From Clostridiales bacterium (lineage in GTDB: Bacteria > Bacillota > Clostridia > Lachnospirales > Lachnospiraceae), in contig JAJQDV010000015.1 in the NCBI GenBank assembly GCA_021202015.1, forward strand, positions 1 to 39,937: a DNA stretch of 39,937 bases. The letters run 5' to 3'. Each line of letters begins with the position of its first letter. Position 1 is the first letter of the stretch. Made by a program: the position numbers and the translations under genes. The notes beneath the pieces were generated by a model. It was not told the origin of the DNA. It ran no database searches and saw only the letters and a program-made list of their open reading frames with translations. Below are positions 8,101 to 16,974 of the stretch, piece by piece.

Positions 8101-9756
8101 AAAGGCGGAAAACCGATCCGTTATTTTCGCGTTCTCCACCTTTACCGCACCGATCTCAATGATCCGGTTTCTGTCCGGACTGAGCCCGGTCGTCTCCAGA
8201 TCAAACACGACAAAGGCGTCGTCCAGCCGCTGACCCTGCGGATGCTCCGCAAGGCTCTTCAGATCATCAACCAGATAGGCCTCCATCCCGTACAGAATCT
8301 GAAAATCATCCTCGTCGGAAACCGCGTGGGCAGCGTCCGTAAAGGCCTGCACGTCTCCGTGGTCCGTGATGGCGATCGCCCTGTGTCCCCATTTTTTTGC
8401 CCGTTTTATAATTTCCTTCACATCGGATACGCCGTCCATATCGCTCATCTTCGTATGGCAGTGAAGCTCCACCCGTTTCTCCGGACTGTTGTCCATGCGG
8501 GGCGAGACAAAGGACGGTATTTTCCGGATGCTCTGAACGGAACCGATCGTAAGCTCATGATCAAAACTGTCGATCGCCGTGATTCCTTTGATCTTCAGAA
8601 AAGCGCCTTTCACGATATCCTTTTCCAGAGCTTCGGCCAGCTCACTTTTACAGAACATTTTTACAGTGATGCTGTCCGTAAAATCCGTGACATCAAAGCG
8701 CAGCAGAAATTTCCCGTTTCGGAGTTCACGCTTCTCCGTCACCATCACCTGCCCCCGGACGACGACGTCCCCGACCGCTCCGATGAGCTGATCCAGGGAA
8801 ATCGCTTCCTCGTCAAAATCCCGGCCGTAGATCACATCCGGATTGTCGCTTCGGCGCCAGGAGGACTCTTCACGGGAAGGACTTCCCTTTCCGCTCTTCG
8901 AAACCCTCGCGCGTCTCTTTCCGTACGCGGCATCTGATCGGCTCTGTCTGTATTCAGAGCCGGAGCTTTTTCCGCGGGCGGATCTCTTCTTCTGTCCGTC
9001 ACGGATATCGGTTTCCGCTCTGTCTCCGGACAGAATCACGCGCGTATCCTCTCCTTCACTTCGTTCATCCGTTCCGTGCGCTGTTCTCGCTGCGACTCTA
9101 CGTTCTCCTTCATCCTCCTCCCACGGCAGATCGGATGCCGCGCCGTTCTCCGGGTCATCCTCCCGGCTCCCGGCGCAGACCGCCGCGCGGTTCACAATCT
9201 CTCTCACTTCATTCTGAATCCGGATCTCAGCGTTTTTCTTCTGCCTGGACTCCTTTTTTTCACAAAACCGGATGTCCACCTGAACGCGGACACGGCAGCG
9301 CTCATTAAAAATTTTCTCCAGAATACCGTAGATTTCCTCCTCCTTCTGCCGGGCCGGAAGCGTATCTTCCAGCGTCAAAACCAGCGTATGGCCATCCACG
9401 CACTCATACGACGCGCGGCGGAGGATACTGTACTCTACATGACTGTAATGCCTGAATTCCGTCAGGATGGAAGACCAGTAAGCCTCCATCAGATTCGGCA
9501 GCGTGTATTGATCCGAGAGAATAAAACTCTCAATGATGTGAACGTGCACCTGCCTGTGCTGAAACAGCTGCTGTTTCAGCTCTTTTTCCAGAGAAAAAAC
9601 CGTTTCCTTCGGAATCAGCCGGGCACTGGACAGGTAGATTCGGATCAGATCACGGCGGGACGTCGCGGATACCTTCGAAACCGAAACATCCCGAAGCATT
9701 CCTGTCAGGTCGCTGTTCAATTTTAACTGCGGGAATACTTCAAAAAAATCCTTCAT
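5125..9756 (-). CDS. polC: DNA polymerase III alpha subunit, PolC type
   Basis: The replicative polymerase of Firmicutes, 1543 residues from the ATG at 9756. Domains in order: N-terminal domain (about 1-190), a polar and probably disordered linker (about 195-305), OB fold (about 325-410), PHP domain (ELHCHTKMSDMDG), a DEDD 3'-5' exonuclease inserted in PHP (VFDLETTGL near 520, AHNADFD, HRAVDDA), then the polymerase. The polymerase has a zinc cluster (CPHYICPECH, CPVCG) and the catalytic motif PDIDLNFSGDYQ. The C-terminus is LLGDLPESNQLSLFDL; its QLSLF is a beta-clamp binding motif. The chosen ATG overlaps the TGA of the flavodoxin gene as ATGA; a GTG four codons upstream is possible. The Arg/Ser-rich linker looks longer than in Bacillus PolC. 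Confidence 0.97.
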   Translation of the reverse strand: MKDFFEVFPQLKLNSDLTGMLRDVSVSKVSATSRRDLIRIYLSSARLIPKETVFSLEKELKQQLFQHRQVHVHIIESFILSDQYTLPNLMEAYWSSILTEFRHYSHVEYSILRRASYECVDGHTLVLTLEDTLPARQKEEEIYGILEKIFNERCRVRVQVDIRFCEKKESRQKKNAEIRIQNEVREIVNRAAVCAGSREDDPENGAASDLPWEEDEGERRVAARTAHGTDERSEGEDTRVILSGDRAETDIRDGQKKRSARGKSSGSEYRQSRSDAAYGKRRARVSKSGKGSPSREESSWRRSDNPDVIYGRDFDEEAISLDQLIGAVGDVVVRGQVMVTEKRELRNGKFLLRFDVTDFTDSITVKMFCKSELAEALEKDIVKGAFLKIKGITAIDSFDHELTIGSVQSIRKIPSFVSPRMDNSPEKRVELHCHTKMSDMDGVSDVKEIIKRAKKWGHRAIAITDHGDVQAFTDAAHAVSDEDDFQILYGMEAYLVDDLKSLAEHPQGQRLDDAFVVFDLETTGLSPDRNRIIEIGAVKVENAKITDRFSAFVNPQTPIPYEIEKLTGIRDDMVLDAPLIDEVLPQFMEFSEDAVMVAHNADFDMSFIRRNCDELGIPCEKTVLDTVALARLLLPQLGRFKLDTVAKALHIPLNNHHRAVDDAGCTAEIFIRFIEMLGQREVETVDQLAAMNAAPDEVIKKLPTYHAIMIAQNDIGRVNLYKLVSDSHIRYYSKRPRIPKSEFQKYREGILLGSACEAGELYQALLNGRTQEEISRIASFYDYLEIQPLGNNAFMLKSDSAPVETEEDLKELNRRIVELGEQMDKPVVATCDVHFLDPEDEVYRRIIMAGKGFKDADEQAPLYLRTTEEMLREFSYLGSEKAEEIVITNTNKIADMCERIAPVRPDKCPPEIENSDQTLREICYTKAHEIYGENLPDIVTERLERELNSIISNGFAVMYIIAQKLVWKSNEDGYLVGSRGSVGSSFVATMAGITEVNPLCPHYICPECHYTDFDSEEVKSYAGRAGCDMPDKNCPVCGAKLNKEGFDIPFETFLGFKGNKEPDIDLNFSGDYQSKAHKYTEVIFGEGQTYRAGTIGTLADKTAYGYVKNYFEERGISKRNCEISRIVQGCVGVRRTTGQHPGGIIVLPLGENIYSFTPVQHPANDMSTDIITTHFDYHAIDHNLLKLDILGHDDPTMIRMLQDLTGINPLEIPLDNPEVMSLFQNTSALGIEPEDIGGCKLGALGIPEFGTDFAMQMLLDTKPTQFSDLVRIAGLAHGTDVWLGNAQTLILEGKATIATAICTRDDIMTYLIGKGLDSEEAFNIMENVRKGKVAGGKCDRWPQWKQDMIDHGVPDWYIWSCEKIKYMFPKAHAAAYVMMAWRIAYCKVFYPLAYYAAFFSIRATAFDYELMCQGRERLEYYLHDYQNRKDSLTKKEQDTVRDMRVVQEMYARGFEFLPLDIYRAKARHFQIIDGKLMPSIDSIGGMGDKAAEGVETAAKDGAFLSKDDFRERTKVSKTLVDLMGELGLLGDLPESNQLSLFDL

Positions 9757-10202
9757 CCTTCCAGCCACTCTCTGATTTGTTTTTCATCATGTGCGGCGAT
9801 CCGGATGGCGCCGTGAAACTTCGCTCCGGCACAGAGTTCCGCCACGGTTTCTCCTGATTTTTCCGGACCCGAGCTCCCGCTGGTACAGAAGACGTAAACA
9901 TCCTTCCCCGCGAAATCATACTGACCGATAAATGTACGGATCAGCCGCGGACAGTTCCCGTACCAGACGGGAAATCCGATCAGAATCCGGTCGTAGGATC
10001 CGAAATCGCTCACCTTCGTCGTCAACTCCGGCATTTCCTTTGAAGCCATCTCTTTTCCGGCGATCGCAATCGCCTTCAGATAGGGGCCGTAGTTCTTTTT
10101 CGGTTTGATTTCGAACAGATCTCCGTCCTCAACAGAGTAAATAAACTCCGCTGCACCTTTTGTTTTCCCAGAATTCGAAAAATATGCAATTAATGTCTTC
10201 AT
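9753..10202 (-). CDS. Flavodoxin
   Basis: A 149-residue flavodoxin-like protein. The FMN phosphate-binding loop is [12 protein letters not shown] at the N-terminus, followed by the flavin-stacking loop [10 protein letters not shown] (about residues 76-85) and [12 protein letters not shown]. The length is that of a short-chain flavodoxin. It starts as ATGA on the stop of ispG and ends as ATGA on the start of polC, so translation is coupled on both sides. IspG needs two single-electron transfers, and in E. coli flavodoxin supplies them. The placement suggests this flavodoxin serves IspG, which is inference. Other low-potential roles are possible. Confidence 0.88.
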   Translation of the reverse strand: MKTLIAYFSNSGKTKGAAEFIYSVEDGDLFEIKPKKNYGPYLKAIAIAGKEMASKEMPELTTKVSDFGSYDRILIGFPVWYGNCPRLIRTFIGQYDFAGKDVYVFCTSGSSGPEKSGETVAELCAGAKFHGAIRIAAHDEKQIREWLEG

Positions 10203-11287
10203 TCTTTCCTGCCTCCTGTCACATCATATTGATTTTTTGTTTCCCAGTGCTCCAGTTCATATCGCAGCGCATCGAGCAAATGTTCCTCCGGAACCCGTCT
10301 TACGACCTCTCCGTGTCGGATGATCAGCCCCTCGCCCTTTCCGCCGCAGATACCGAGATCAGCCTCCCGGGCTTCACCCGGTCCGTTGACCACGCAGCCC
10401 ATGACCGCCACTTTGATATCCAGCGGAAACTCCTCCACCATGGTTTCGACCTGATTTGCCAGGGAGATCAGATCAATGCTGGTCCGTCCGCAGGTCGGGC
10501 AGGAAACCACCTCAATCCCACCCTTTCGCAGACCAAGCGTGCGCAGGATCTGCTTTGCCGAGCGGATCTCCTCCGCCGGGTCGCCGGTCAGGGAGACGCG
10601 GATCGTATCGCCGATCCCCTGATGCAGGATCAGGCCCAGGCCGATGGCAGATTTGATATTGCCGCTCTGCACGGTTCCGGCCTCCGTAATCCCCACATGA
10701 AGCGGATAATCCGTCTGCGTGGAAATCAGTTCATGGGCGCGGACGCACATCAGAACATCCGAGGATTTGATGCTGATGACCAGGTTCTGATATCCGTACT
10801 CCTCGATCATTCGCACCTTGTCCAGAGCGCTCTCCACCAGTCCCTCCGCGGTCACACCGCCGTATTTCTCCACCAGTTCCTTTTCGAGAGAACCGCTGTT
10901 GACGCCCACACGGATGGGAATCCCCCGCTCCCGCGCCGCCTCCACGACCGCTTTCAGATGTTCGGCGGAACCGATGTTTCCCGGATTGATACGGATCTTA
11001 TCCGCTCCGTTTTCCATCGCCGCGATCGCCAGCCGATAGTCAAAATGGATATCCGCGACAAGCGGGATGTGGATCTGTTTTTTTATTTCGGAAAACGCCC
11101 GCGCCGCCTCCATATCCGGAACCGTGCAGCGGACGATCTGGCAGCCGGCGCGCTCCAGGCGCAGGATCTGGGCGACAGTTGCCTCCACATCCTGCGTCCT
11201 GGTGTTTGTCATGGACTGGATGGCAATGGGGTGGTTGCCGCCGATAGATACATTTCCGATTTTAATTTCTCTTGTTTTCATTCTCAT
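10199..11287 (-). CDS. ispG: 4-hydroxy-3-methylbut-2-enyl-diphosphate synthase (flavodoxin)
   Basis: The penultimate enzyme of the MEP isoprenoid pathway. It reductively converts methylerythritol cyclodiphosphate to HMBPP using a [4Fe-4S] cluster. The 362-residue protein shows the TIM-barrel part ([37 protein letters not shown]) and the C-terminal cluster-binding cysteines in [11 protein letters not shown] and [10 protein letters not shown]. The start at 11287 is chosen for the AGGTGA upstream; ATG 11281 is also possible. The open frame runs further upstream without a ribosome binding site. It lies 28 bases after rseP and overlaps the flavodoxin start by 4 bases. With dxr and uppS it places three isoprenoid steps in one operon. 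Confidence 0.97.
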   Translation of the reverse strand: MRMKTREIKIGNVSIGGNHPIAIQSMTNTRTQDVEATVAQILRLERAGCQIVRCTVPDMEAARAFSEIKKQIHIPLVADIHFDYRLAIAAMENGADKIRINPGNIGSAEHLKAVVEAARERGIPIRVGVNSGSLEKELVEKYGGVTAEGLVESALDKVRMIEEYGYQNLVISIKSSDVLMCVRAHELISTQTDYPLHVGITEAGTVQSGNIKSAIGLGLILHQGIGDTIRVSLTGDPAEEIRSAKQILRTLGLRKGGIEVVSCPTCGRTSIDLISLANQVETMVEEFPLDIKVAVMGCVVNGPGEAREADLGICGGKGEGLIIRHGEVVRRVPEEHLLDALRYELEHWETKNQYDVTGGRKE

Positions 11288-11315
11288 CGCATCACCTGAC
11301 TTTCGTCCTCTTATG

Positions 11316-12356
11316 TTATACAAAGAGCTTCCTCACATCATTGAACATCACCAGTATCATCAGGGCAAACAGGCACATCAACCCAATGAAATGTACCATA
11401 CCCTCTTTATTCTCTGCGATCCGCTTCCGCCGTATGGCCTCGATCACCAGAAAGACGAGCCGACCGCCGTCCAGAGCCGGCAGCGGCAGCAGATTCATCA
11501 CGCCCAGGTTCGCGGAAAGGAGTATTCCTATATTCAGCATGTTCAAAAATACGTAAAAATATCCGTCCGCCAGGCTCTCCTCATAGGTATCCCCGATCGT
11601 CTTTACGATACCGACAGGCCCGGACAGATCATTGACGCTGATCTGATTTGTCACCAGCATCTCCAGACTTTTCAGGGTGTACTGAATCCAGTATTTCACA
11701 TCCCAGATTCCGTTCACCAGGGTTTTTGCCGGTCCCAGCCGGGTGTATTCCCCAACCGAATAAATGCCGTACAGGTAGCGTCCGCTCTCCTCATCATAGG
11801 TCGGCGTCAGCGTCGTCGTGTACTTTTCGCCGTCCCGGACATAGGTTATCTCCGCGATCTCACCCTCATGGAAGAGGGAATACATGCTGACTTCTTTGTA
11901 AAAATGGATGTTCTTATTCCCGATCTTTACAATCTCGTCCCCCGCCTGAAGCCCGGCCTCCGCCGCGGAATACCCCTCCATCACATCGCCGACGACCGGT
12001 TTTACCACACCGATGCTGGCGATAATGACCATGGAAAACGCCAGAGCCATAATGAAATTAAAGATCGGGCCGGCAGCGACCACACTGATCCGCGCCCAGA
12101 CCGATTTTTTCTGGAAGGAACGGTCATCGTCACTCTCGGAATCCTCTCCCTCCATCATGCACGCGCCGCCGAACGGCAGCAGCTTGAGGGAATATTTTGT
12201 CTCGCCCTTCGTAAAACCGACGATCGTCGGCCCGAAACCGAGGCAGAACTCGTTCACACGAATGTTGTTGGCCTTCGCCAGCAGAAAATGACCGAGTTCA
12301 TGGAAAAGGATAATGATGCTGAATAAGATAATCGCGACAATATATTTCACTATCAA
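11316..12356 (-). CDS. rseP: RIP metalloprotease, site-2 protease RseP/RasP
   Basis: A 346-residue intramembrane zinc protease that cuts transmembrane segments of anti-sigma factors and leftover signal peptides. HELGH (residues 19-23) in the first membrane helix binds zinc together with the Asp of PLPALDGGR near the C-terminus. One PDZ domain (about 120-190, [16 protein letters not shown]) lies between the membrane segments, and the conserved GP-NF loop is [10 protein letters not shown]. The start is uncertain: the reading frame begins at a TTG (12356), with a GTG at 12350 also possible, and there is only a weak ribosome binding site. The order dxr-rseP-ispG is usual for Clostridia. Confidence 0.95.
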   Translation of the reverse strand: MIVKYIVAIILFSIIILFHELGHFLLAKANNIRVNEFCLGFGPTIVGFTKGETKYSLKLLPFGGACMMEGEDSESDDDRSFQKKSVWARISVVAAGPIFNFIMALAFSMVIIASIGVVKPVVGDVMEGYSAAEAGLQAGDEIVKIGNKNIHFYKEVSMYSLFHEGEIAEITYVRDGEKYTTTLTPTYDEESGRYLYGIYSVGEYTRLGPAKTLVNGIWDVKYWIQYTLKSLEMLVTNQISVNDLSGPVGIVKTIGDTYEESLADGYFYVFLNMLNIGILLSANLGVMNLLPLPALDGGRLVFLVIEAIRRKRIAENKEGMVHFIGLMCLFALMILVMFNDVRKLFV

Positions 12357-12454
12357 AATACTACCGTTTTCCTTTCTCTCCCCTTAGATTTCATACATAT
12401 ATAATATGCGATGTCCGCAAAATACATTTCTCCCGTCACAGATATGCGGTTCTT

Positions 12455-13600
12455 TCATATGCGTATTTTCTCGCGAACCGCCTGTTCGGTCTCCAGGATG
12501 CCATCCAGATCCGGATTCTCTATATACGCAGCCCCCTCCATCGACTCCGCGATCAGATCCGCGATCTCAAGGAACCGGATCTTCTGATTCAAAAATAACG
12601 CGACCGCTTTTTCATTCGCGGCATTAAATACGGTCGGCATATTCCCGCCCCGCCGCATCGCCTGCAGCGCAAGGCGCAAACCCGGAAACGTATCCGGATC
12701 CGGTTTCTCGAAGGTCAGCATGGCAAGCTGATAAAAATCAAGCCTCTCGTCATTTAAGAACTTCCGCTCCGGATAATAAAGCGCGTACTGGATCGGCAGC
12801 CGCATATCCGGCGTGCCCAACTGCGCGATCACAGCGCCGTCTGCATACTGCACCATGGAGTGAATGACGCTCTGCGGATGGACGATCACCTGAATCTGAT
12901 CGAGGTCCACGCCGAACAGCCATTTCGCCTCCATCACTTCCAGTCCTTTATTCACCAGTGTAGCAGAATCGATGGTCACTTTTTTCCCCATCGACCAGTT
13001 CGGATGCCGCAGGGCGTCCTGCAGAGTTACTTTCTCAAGCTCCGCACGCTTTTTCCCGCGGAACGGTCCGCCCGAAGCGGTCAGAAGAATCTTATCAATC
13101 GCATTGCCGCACGCTTTCTCACCGTGCCAGGACTGGAAAATCGCGGAGTGTTCGCTGTCAACCGGCAGGATCCGCACTCCGTATTCCTCTGCCATGGGCA
13201 TGATCAGGTGTCCCGCGGTGACCAGCGTCTCCTTGTTCGCCAGGGCAATGTCCTTCCCCGCCCGGATTGCCGCCATGGTGGGACGTATCCCGATCATGCC
13301 GACCACGGCCGTCACCACGATCTCCGAGTCCTCCTGCGCCGCCACAGCCAGAAGACCCTCCATGCCGTATGTGATCTCAAGTTCCAGATCCGCGGTCATA
13401 AGCCGCAGTTCGCGCGCCGCGTCCTCCGTCCCGACAGAGACAAGCGCCGGGCGGAACTCCCGTATCTGTTTCTCCAGCAACGCCACATTTCCGCCCGCCG
13501 AGAGAGCGATCACCCTGAAATCTTCTCTGTGCTGACGCACCACATCTAAAGTCTGCGTTCCGATGGATCCCGTCGATCCGAGGATTGTGATTGTTTTCAT
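12455..13600 (-). CDS. dxr: 1-deoxy-D-xylulose 5-phosphate reductoisomerase
   Basis: The first committed enzyme of the MEP pathway: DXP plus NADPH gives MEP. The 381-residue protein starts MKTITILGSTGSIGTQ, an NADPH-binding loop. It also has ALANKETLV, PVDSEHSAIFQSW (metal and substrate), ASGGPF, the flexible loop PNWSMGKKVTIDSATLVNKGLEVMEA (split over PNWSMG and NKGLEVMEA), and VHPQSVIHSMV. The ATG at 13600 is preceded by GGAGAGAGAA, which is also the last coding sequence of the inserted ATPase gene; only one base separates the two genes. The frame's 18 extra upstream codons are not used. Confidence 0.97.
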   Translation of the reverse strand: MKTITILGSTGSIGTQTLDVVRQHREDFRVIALSAGGNVALLEKQIREFRPALVSVGTEDAARELRLMTADLELEITYGMEGLLAVAAQEDSEIVVTAVVGMIGIRPTMAAIRAGKDIALANKETLVTAGHLIMPMAEEYGVRILPVDSEHSAIFQSWHGEKACGNAIDKILLTASGGPFRGKKRAELEKVTLQDALRHPNWSMGKKVTIDSATLVNKGLEVMEAKWLFGVDLDQIQVIVHPQSVIHSMVQYADGAVIAQLGTPDMRLPIQYALYYPERKFLNDERLDFYQLAMLTFEKPDPDTFPGLRLALQAMRRGGNMPTVFNAANEKAVALFLNQKIRFLEIADLIAESMEGAAYIENPDLDGILETEQAVREKIRI

Positions 13601-13601
13601 G

Positions 13602-15311
13602 TCATTCTCTCTCCAGAACCACCCGGCACTGCTTTTTGTAACACGCGATTCCATATTTCAGAATTGTCTGCATGTCATCCTCTTTCAGTTCGGCGGTATA
13701 ATTATGTTCATTGATCTGATCCAGCGCTTCTTTGCATGCCGCGTCAAAATCGCCGTTTTCCGCATATTTTACCTCTATGATCATCCCGATTTCTTCATCC
13801 TCGATTTCAACAGAGATGTCGAAGTAACCTGTTCCGGACTCCCGGTTGGATTCGACAGACCAGTCGCTCTTGAATCCCAGTATTCCAAGCAAAATACCAT
13901 GGAAGAAGCTTTCCTTGAATTCCTTTTTCACTGCCGTATCCCGGATACTGATCGTCTTACTCAGGAATTCATCAAATACCTGTTGAACGTCCGAAACATC
14001 TCCATCCTTCAACGCCCTGCAGAATCTTTTCACGGCATCTCCGTCTTTTGCAACCTCCTCTTCAAACAGCTTTAAAATGAGATCGCTGAATATATACCGC
14101 ACCTCTGTATTCGGGATTGTCAGACGAACCAGATTTCCCGCAGGTGTTTCACTCTGTGTCAGATAGCCTGTCGCAAAAAGCAGGCTCCACATATTATCAA
14201 TGCTGTCATATACAGAATCATACGTCAGCTGTTCCTCGATTCTCTTCTGAACAGTTCCCCCGGAAATCAGTCTCTCCATCTGGGCTTTTGTCACCCCATC
14301 TCCCATACGCCGGATAAACTTCCTGATTTCCACATTCCCGCTGCTGTTTGCCCAGTAGCGTCTGGGTATCTTATCCGGATTTGTGAGCAACTGATTACAC
14401 CAGTTTATGACATCCCACGGATTATAAACATTTGCCTGACCGATTTTGTAACCGTCATACCATTCTTTCGTCAGTTCATAATATTGAGACAGATCATAGT
14501 AATCAAGCAGAGCCCTCACTTCTTCATCCGTAAATCCAAACCATTCATCACATTCCGCATCCAGTAAGGTATACATTTTCAGATTATTCAGCCCTGTAAA
14601 AATGCTTTCTTTTGAGACACGCAGACAGCCGGTCAGAACCGCAAATTCCAGGCTGAAATTCGACTTGAGCGCGGCATCAAACATATTGCGGATGATATCG
14701 ATCATCTGCCTGTAGTAGCCCTTCTCGTTCGCTTTTGCCAACGGAACATCGTACTCATCAATCAGAATGATCACTTTCTGTCCATAATGTTTTTGCAAAA
14801 GCACAGAAAGAATTTTCAGGCTCGTAGTCATTGTGGTTCTGGACATTGAAAACATCTCCTGACCCGAACTGTCTGAATCAATCAATTGACGATACAATCT
14901 CCTGTCATCCTCATTCAACCTCTCGCTGTCCAGGAGAAATCGAAACCGCAAAGCTTCCATACCCAGGATAAAAGCAAGTTCTTTTTTCGCAGACTCAAAA
15001 TCTTCACCATGCACAGTCTTCAGGCTGATCGATATCACCGGATACTGTCCCATGTGTTTTTTGCACAGTTCCGTGTCTTTTTCAATCGCCAGACCTTTAA
15101 ACAAACTTGTTTCCGTGCCTCTCTCAAAGAAGTATTTGAGCATACTCATATTCAGGCTTTTGCCAAACCGCCTCGGACGCGTAAACAAATTCACTTTGCC
15201 CCAGTTATCGAGCAGTTCTTTTATCATCCCTGTTTTATCCACATAATAAAAACTGTTCAGTTGGAATTCCGCAAAATCCTCTATGCCAATCGGAAGTTTT
15301 TTTCTGCCCAT
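13602..15311 (-). CDS. AAA-ATPase-like/PD-(D/E)XK nuclease family protein
   Basis: A 569-residue protein of the AAA-ATPase-like plus PDDEXK_9 family, present in many copies in gut anaerobes; its cellular role is unknown. The N-terminus LPIGIEDFAEF...YYVDKTGMIKELL leads to the family's Walker A TRPRRFGKSLNMSM. Walker B is VIILIDEYDVPLAKA. The C-terminal nuclease-like domain has GYFDISVEI and MIIEVKYA, the D and ExK residues. It is AT-richer than its neighbours and interrupts the cdsA-dxr pair that is adjacent in most Firmicutes, so it looks inserted. Yet it fits the operon tightly, 19 bases from cdsA and 1 base from dxr, and supplies the dxr ribosome binding site. The ATG at 15311 is chosen for GGTGGA; a GTG at 15320 is possible. 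Confidence 0.9.
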   Translation of the reverse strand: MGRKKLPIGIEDFAEFQLNSFYYVDKTGMIKELLDNWGKVNLFTRPRRFGKSLNMSMLKYFFERGTETSLFKGLAIEKDTELCKKHMGQYPVISISLKTVHGEDFESAKKELAFILGMEALRFRFLLDSERLNEDDRRLYRQLIDSDSSGQEMFSMSRTTMTTSLKILSVLLQKHYGQKVIILIDEYDVPLAKANEKGYYRQMIDIIRNMFDAALKSNFSLEFAVLTGCLRVSKESIFTGLNNLKMYTLLDAECDEWFGFTDEEVRALLDYYDLSQYYELTKEWYDGYKIGQANVYNPWDVINWCNQLLTNPDKIPRRYWANSSGNVEIRKFIRRMGDGVTKAQMERLISGGTVQKRIEEQLTYDSVYDSIDNMWSLLFATGYLTQSETPAGNLVRLTIPNTEVRYIFSDLILKLFEEEVAKDGDAVKRFCRALKDGDVSDVQQVFDEFLSKTISIRDTAVKKEFKESFFHGILLGILGFKSDWSVESNRESGTGYFDISVEIEDEEIGMIIEVKYAENGDFDAACKEALDQINEHNYTAELKEDDMQTILKYGIACYKKQCRVVLERE

Positions 15312-15330
15312 TAAATCCACCGTCCTTTGC

Positions 15331-16143
15331 TCAGACCTGAACCATCGGTATCAGATACAGCGACAGATAATAAATGATCGGCGCCGTAAAAATCACGCTG
15401 TCAAACCGATCCAGAATCCCGCCGTGACCGGGGATCAGCTTCCCGTAATCCTTGATATCATAATTCCGCTTGATCGCGGACGCCGCCAGATCGCCGACCA
15501 TGGAGATCAGCGCGCCCGCGGCACAGATCACGCACATCATCAGTATATAAGAAATATCCGCACCCATACCGTTCTTAAAAATCAATCCGTAGATCAAAGT
15601 CAGGACAAAAGCTCCGACCACGCCGCCGACGGCTCCCTCCACGGATTTTTTCGGACTGAGCTTCGGAGACATCTTGTGTTTGCCGAAGAGCATCCCGAAA
15701 CAGTAAGCGGATGTATCGCATCCCCATGAGCAGAGGAAAATCAGCCACACCAGATAAGTCCCTCCGGCCAGGGATCGCGTGAGATATATACAGGACAGCA
15801 TAACGGCGACATAGAAAAACCCGAAAAACACGCCGATGACCTGTGTCGCGTGGAACCTTGGATAACCGAACACGAACATGCACATGCAGACAATCAGGAA
15901 CCCCATGATCAGCACCATGATATCCGGCAGAAACGAAAATGCGAGATTCAGAAAATAAACCGCCGCCGCGATGTAACCTGCGATCCCGATGGTTTTTTCC
16001 ACTTTAAAAACTTTATACAACTCATACATGCCGATGATGGAGATGATCCCCAGCACCGTCAGAAGCAGGTATCCTCCGTTTATAATAAAAATCAGCGCCA
16101 GCACGATCAGAACCGCGCCGCTTATTAATCTTGTTCTGAACAT
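15331..16143 (-). CDS. cdsA: Phosphatidate cytidylyltransferase (CDP-diglyceride synthase)
   Basis: Makes CDP-diacylglycerol from CTP and phosphatidic acid, the branch point for membrane phospholipids. The 270-residue protein is nearly all membrane helices, about eight. It carries the family signature near the C-terminus: KLSPKKSVEGAVGG, then SMVGDLAASAIKR and KDYGKLIPGHGGILDRFDS, which hold the metal-binding acidic residues. The ribosome binding site is AAAGGG. It follows uppS by 79 bases, a normal pairing of two lipid-related genes. Confidence 0.97.
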   Translation of the reverse strand: MFRTRLISGAVLIVLALIFIINGGYLLLTVLGIISIIGMYELYKVFKVEKTIGIAGYIAAAVYFLNLAFSFLPDIMVLIMGFLIVCMCMFVFGYPRFHATQVIGVFFGFFYVAVMLSCIYLTRSLAGGTYLVWLIFLCSWGCDTSAYCFGMLFGKHKMSPKLSPKKSVEGAVGGVVGAFVLTLIYGLIFKNGMGADISYILMMCVICAAGALISMVGDLAASAIKRNYDIKDYGKLIPGHGGILDRFDSVIFTAPIIYYLSLYLIPMVQV

Positions 16144-16222
16144 ATTTATCCCTTTCCAAAAAGCATCCCGCTCTGCGAATGAAATTACATTTCACCATAA
16201 CCTGACATGTAAAATTCCGGCG

Positions 16223-16948
16223 CTATGTTTCCTTCACTTTCCCATATCTCCGGTCTCTCGCATTATAAGCCTCGATTGCCTTCACCAGCTCCGCTTTATT
16301 AAAATCCGGCCAGGGAACATCCGTAAAATAGAACTCGCTGTAGGCATGCTGCCACATCAGGTAATTGGACAGCCGCAGCTCGCCGCTCGTGCGGATCATC
16401 AGATCCGGATCCGGAATATCCGCCGTATCCAGATAAGAAGAAAATCTCGCCTCGTCGAGTTCCTCCTTTTTGAATTTCCCGTCCTTATAGTCGTCCAGCA
16501 TCACTCTCATCGCACGGAGCATCTCGTCCCGACTCCCGTAATTGATCGCGATCTGCAGGTTGAATCTGGTAAAGGTCCGGCTGTCCTCCTCGAGAACGCG
16601 GATCTTCTCCTGAATATCAGGCGCCAGCCCGGTCTTATCCCCGATGACACGCACACGCATATTGTTTTCCATAGACTCGTCGTAGCAGATCTTCAGATAC
16701 CTGCCGAACAGAAGCATCAGGGTCTTTACTTCCTTCTCCGGCCTGCTCCAGTTCTCTGTGGAAAAAGCGTAGATCGTCAGATATTTGATGCCGAGATTCC
16801 CCGCGTCCCGACAGATATCGACCACCACGTCCGCTCCCTTTTTATGGCCGTAGGTGCGCGGCATCCCTCTTTTTTTGGCCCAGCGTCCGTTTCCGTCCAT
16901 AATGATGGAAACATGCGTCGGAATCTTTAAGTGTGAAATATCGTCCAT
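16223..16948 (-). CDS. uppS: Undecaprenyl diphosphate synthase (cis-prenyltransferase)
   Basis: Adds eight isoprene units in cis to farnesyl diphosphate to make the lipid carrier for peptidoglycan and wall polymers. The 241-residue protein shows IIMDGNGRWAKKRG with the catalytic Asp, GHKKGAD, LTIYAFSTENW, and DLMIRTSGELRLSNYLMWQ near the C-terminus. The start is taken as the ATG at 16948, about 10 bases from GGAGG. The in-frame ATG at 16957 is only one base from that site, and the longer open frame runs through a palindromic element and is not coding. It uses precursors made by dxr and ispG in the same operon. Confidence 0.96.
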   Translation of the reverse strand: MDDISHLKIPTHVSIIMDGNGRWAKKRGMPRTYGHKKGADVVVDICRDAGNLGIKYLTIYAFSTENWSRPEKEVKTLMLLFGRYLKICYDESMENNMRVRVIGDKTGLAPDIQEKIRVLEEDSRTFTRFNLQIAINYGSRDEMLRAMRVMLDDYKDGKFKKEELDEARFSSYLDTADIPDPDLMIRTSGELRLSNYLMWQHAYSEFYFTDVPWPDFNKAELVKAIEAYNARDRRYGKVKET

Positions 16949-16974
16949 CTGCTTCATTCCTCCATACAATGATA

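Noticed and set aside
7849-8937. Plus-strand open frame of 362 codons opposite polC
   Set aside because: It is the complementary-frame shadow of the PHP/exonuclease part of polC and has no coding features of its own.
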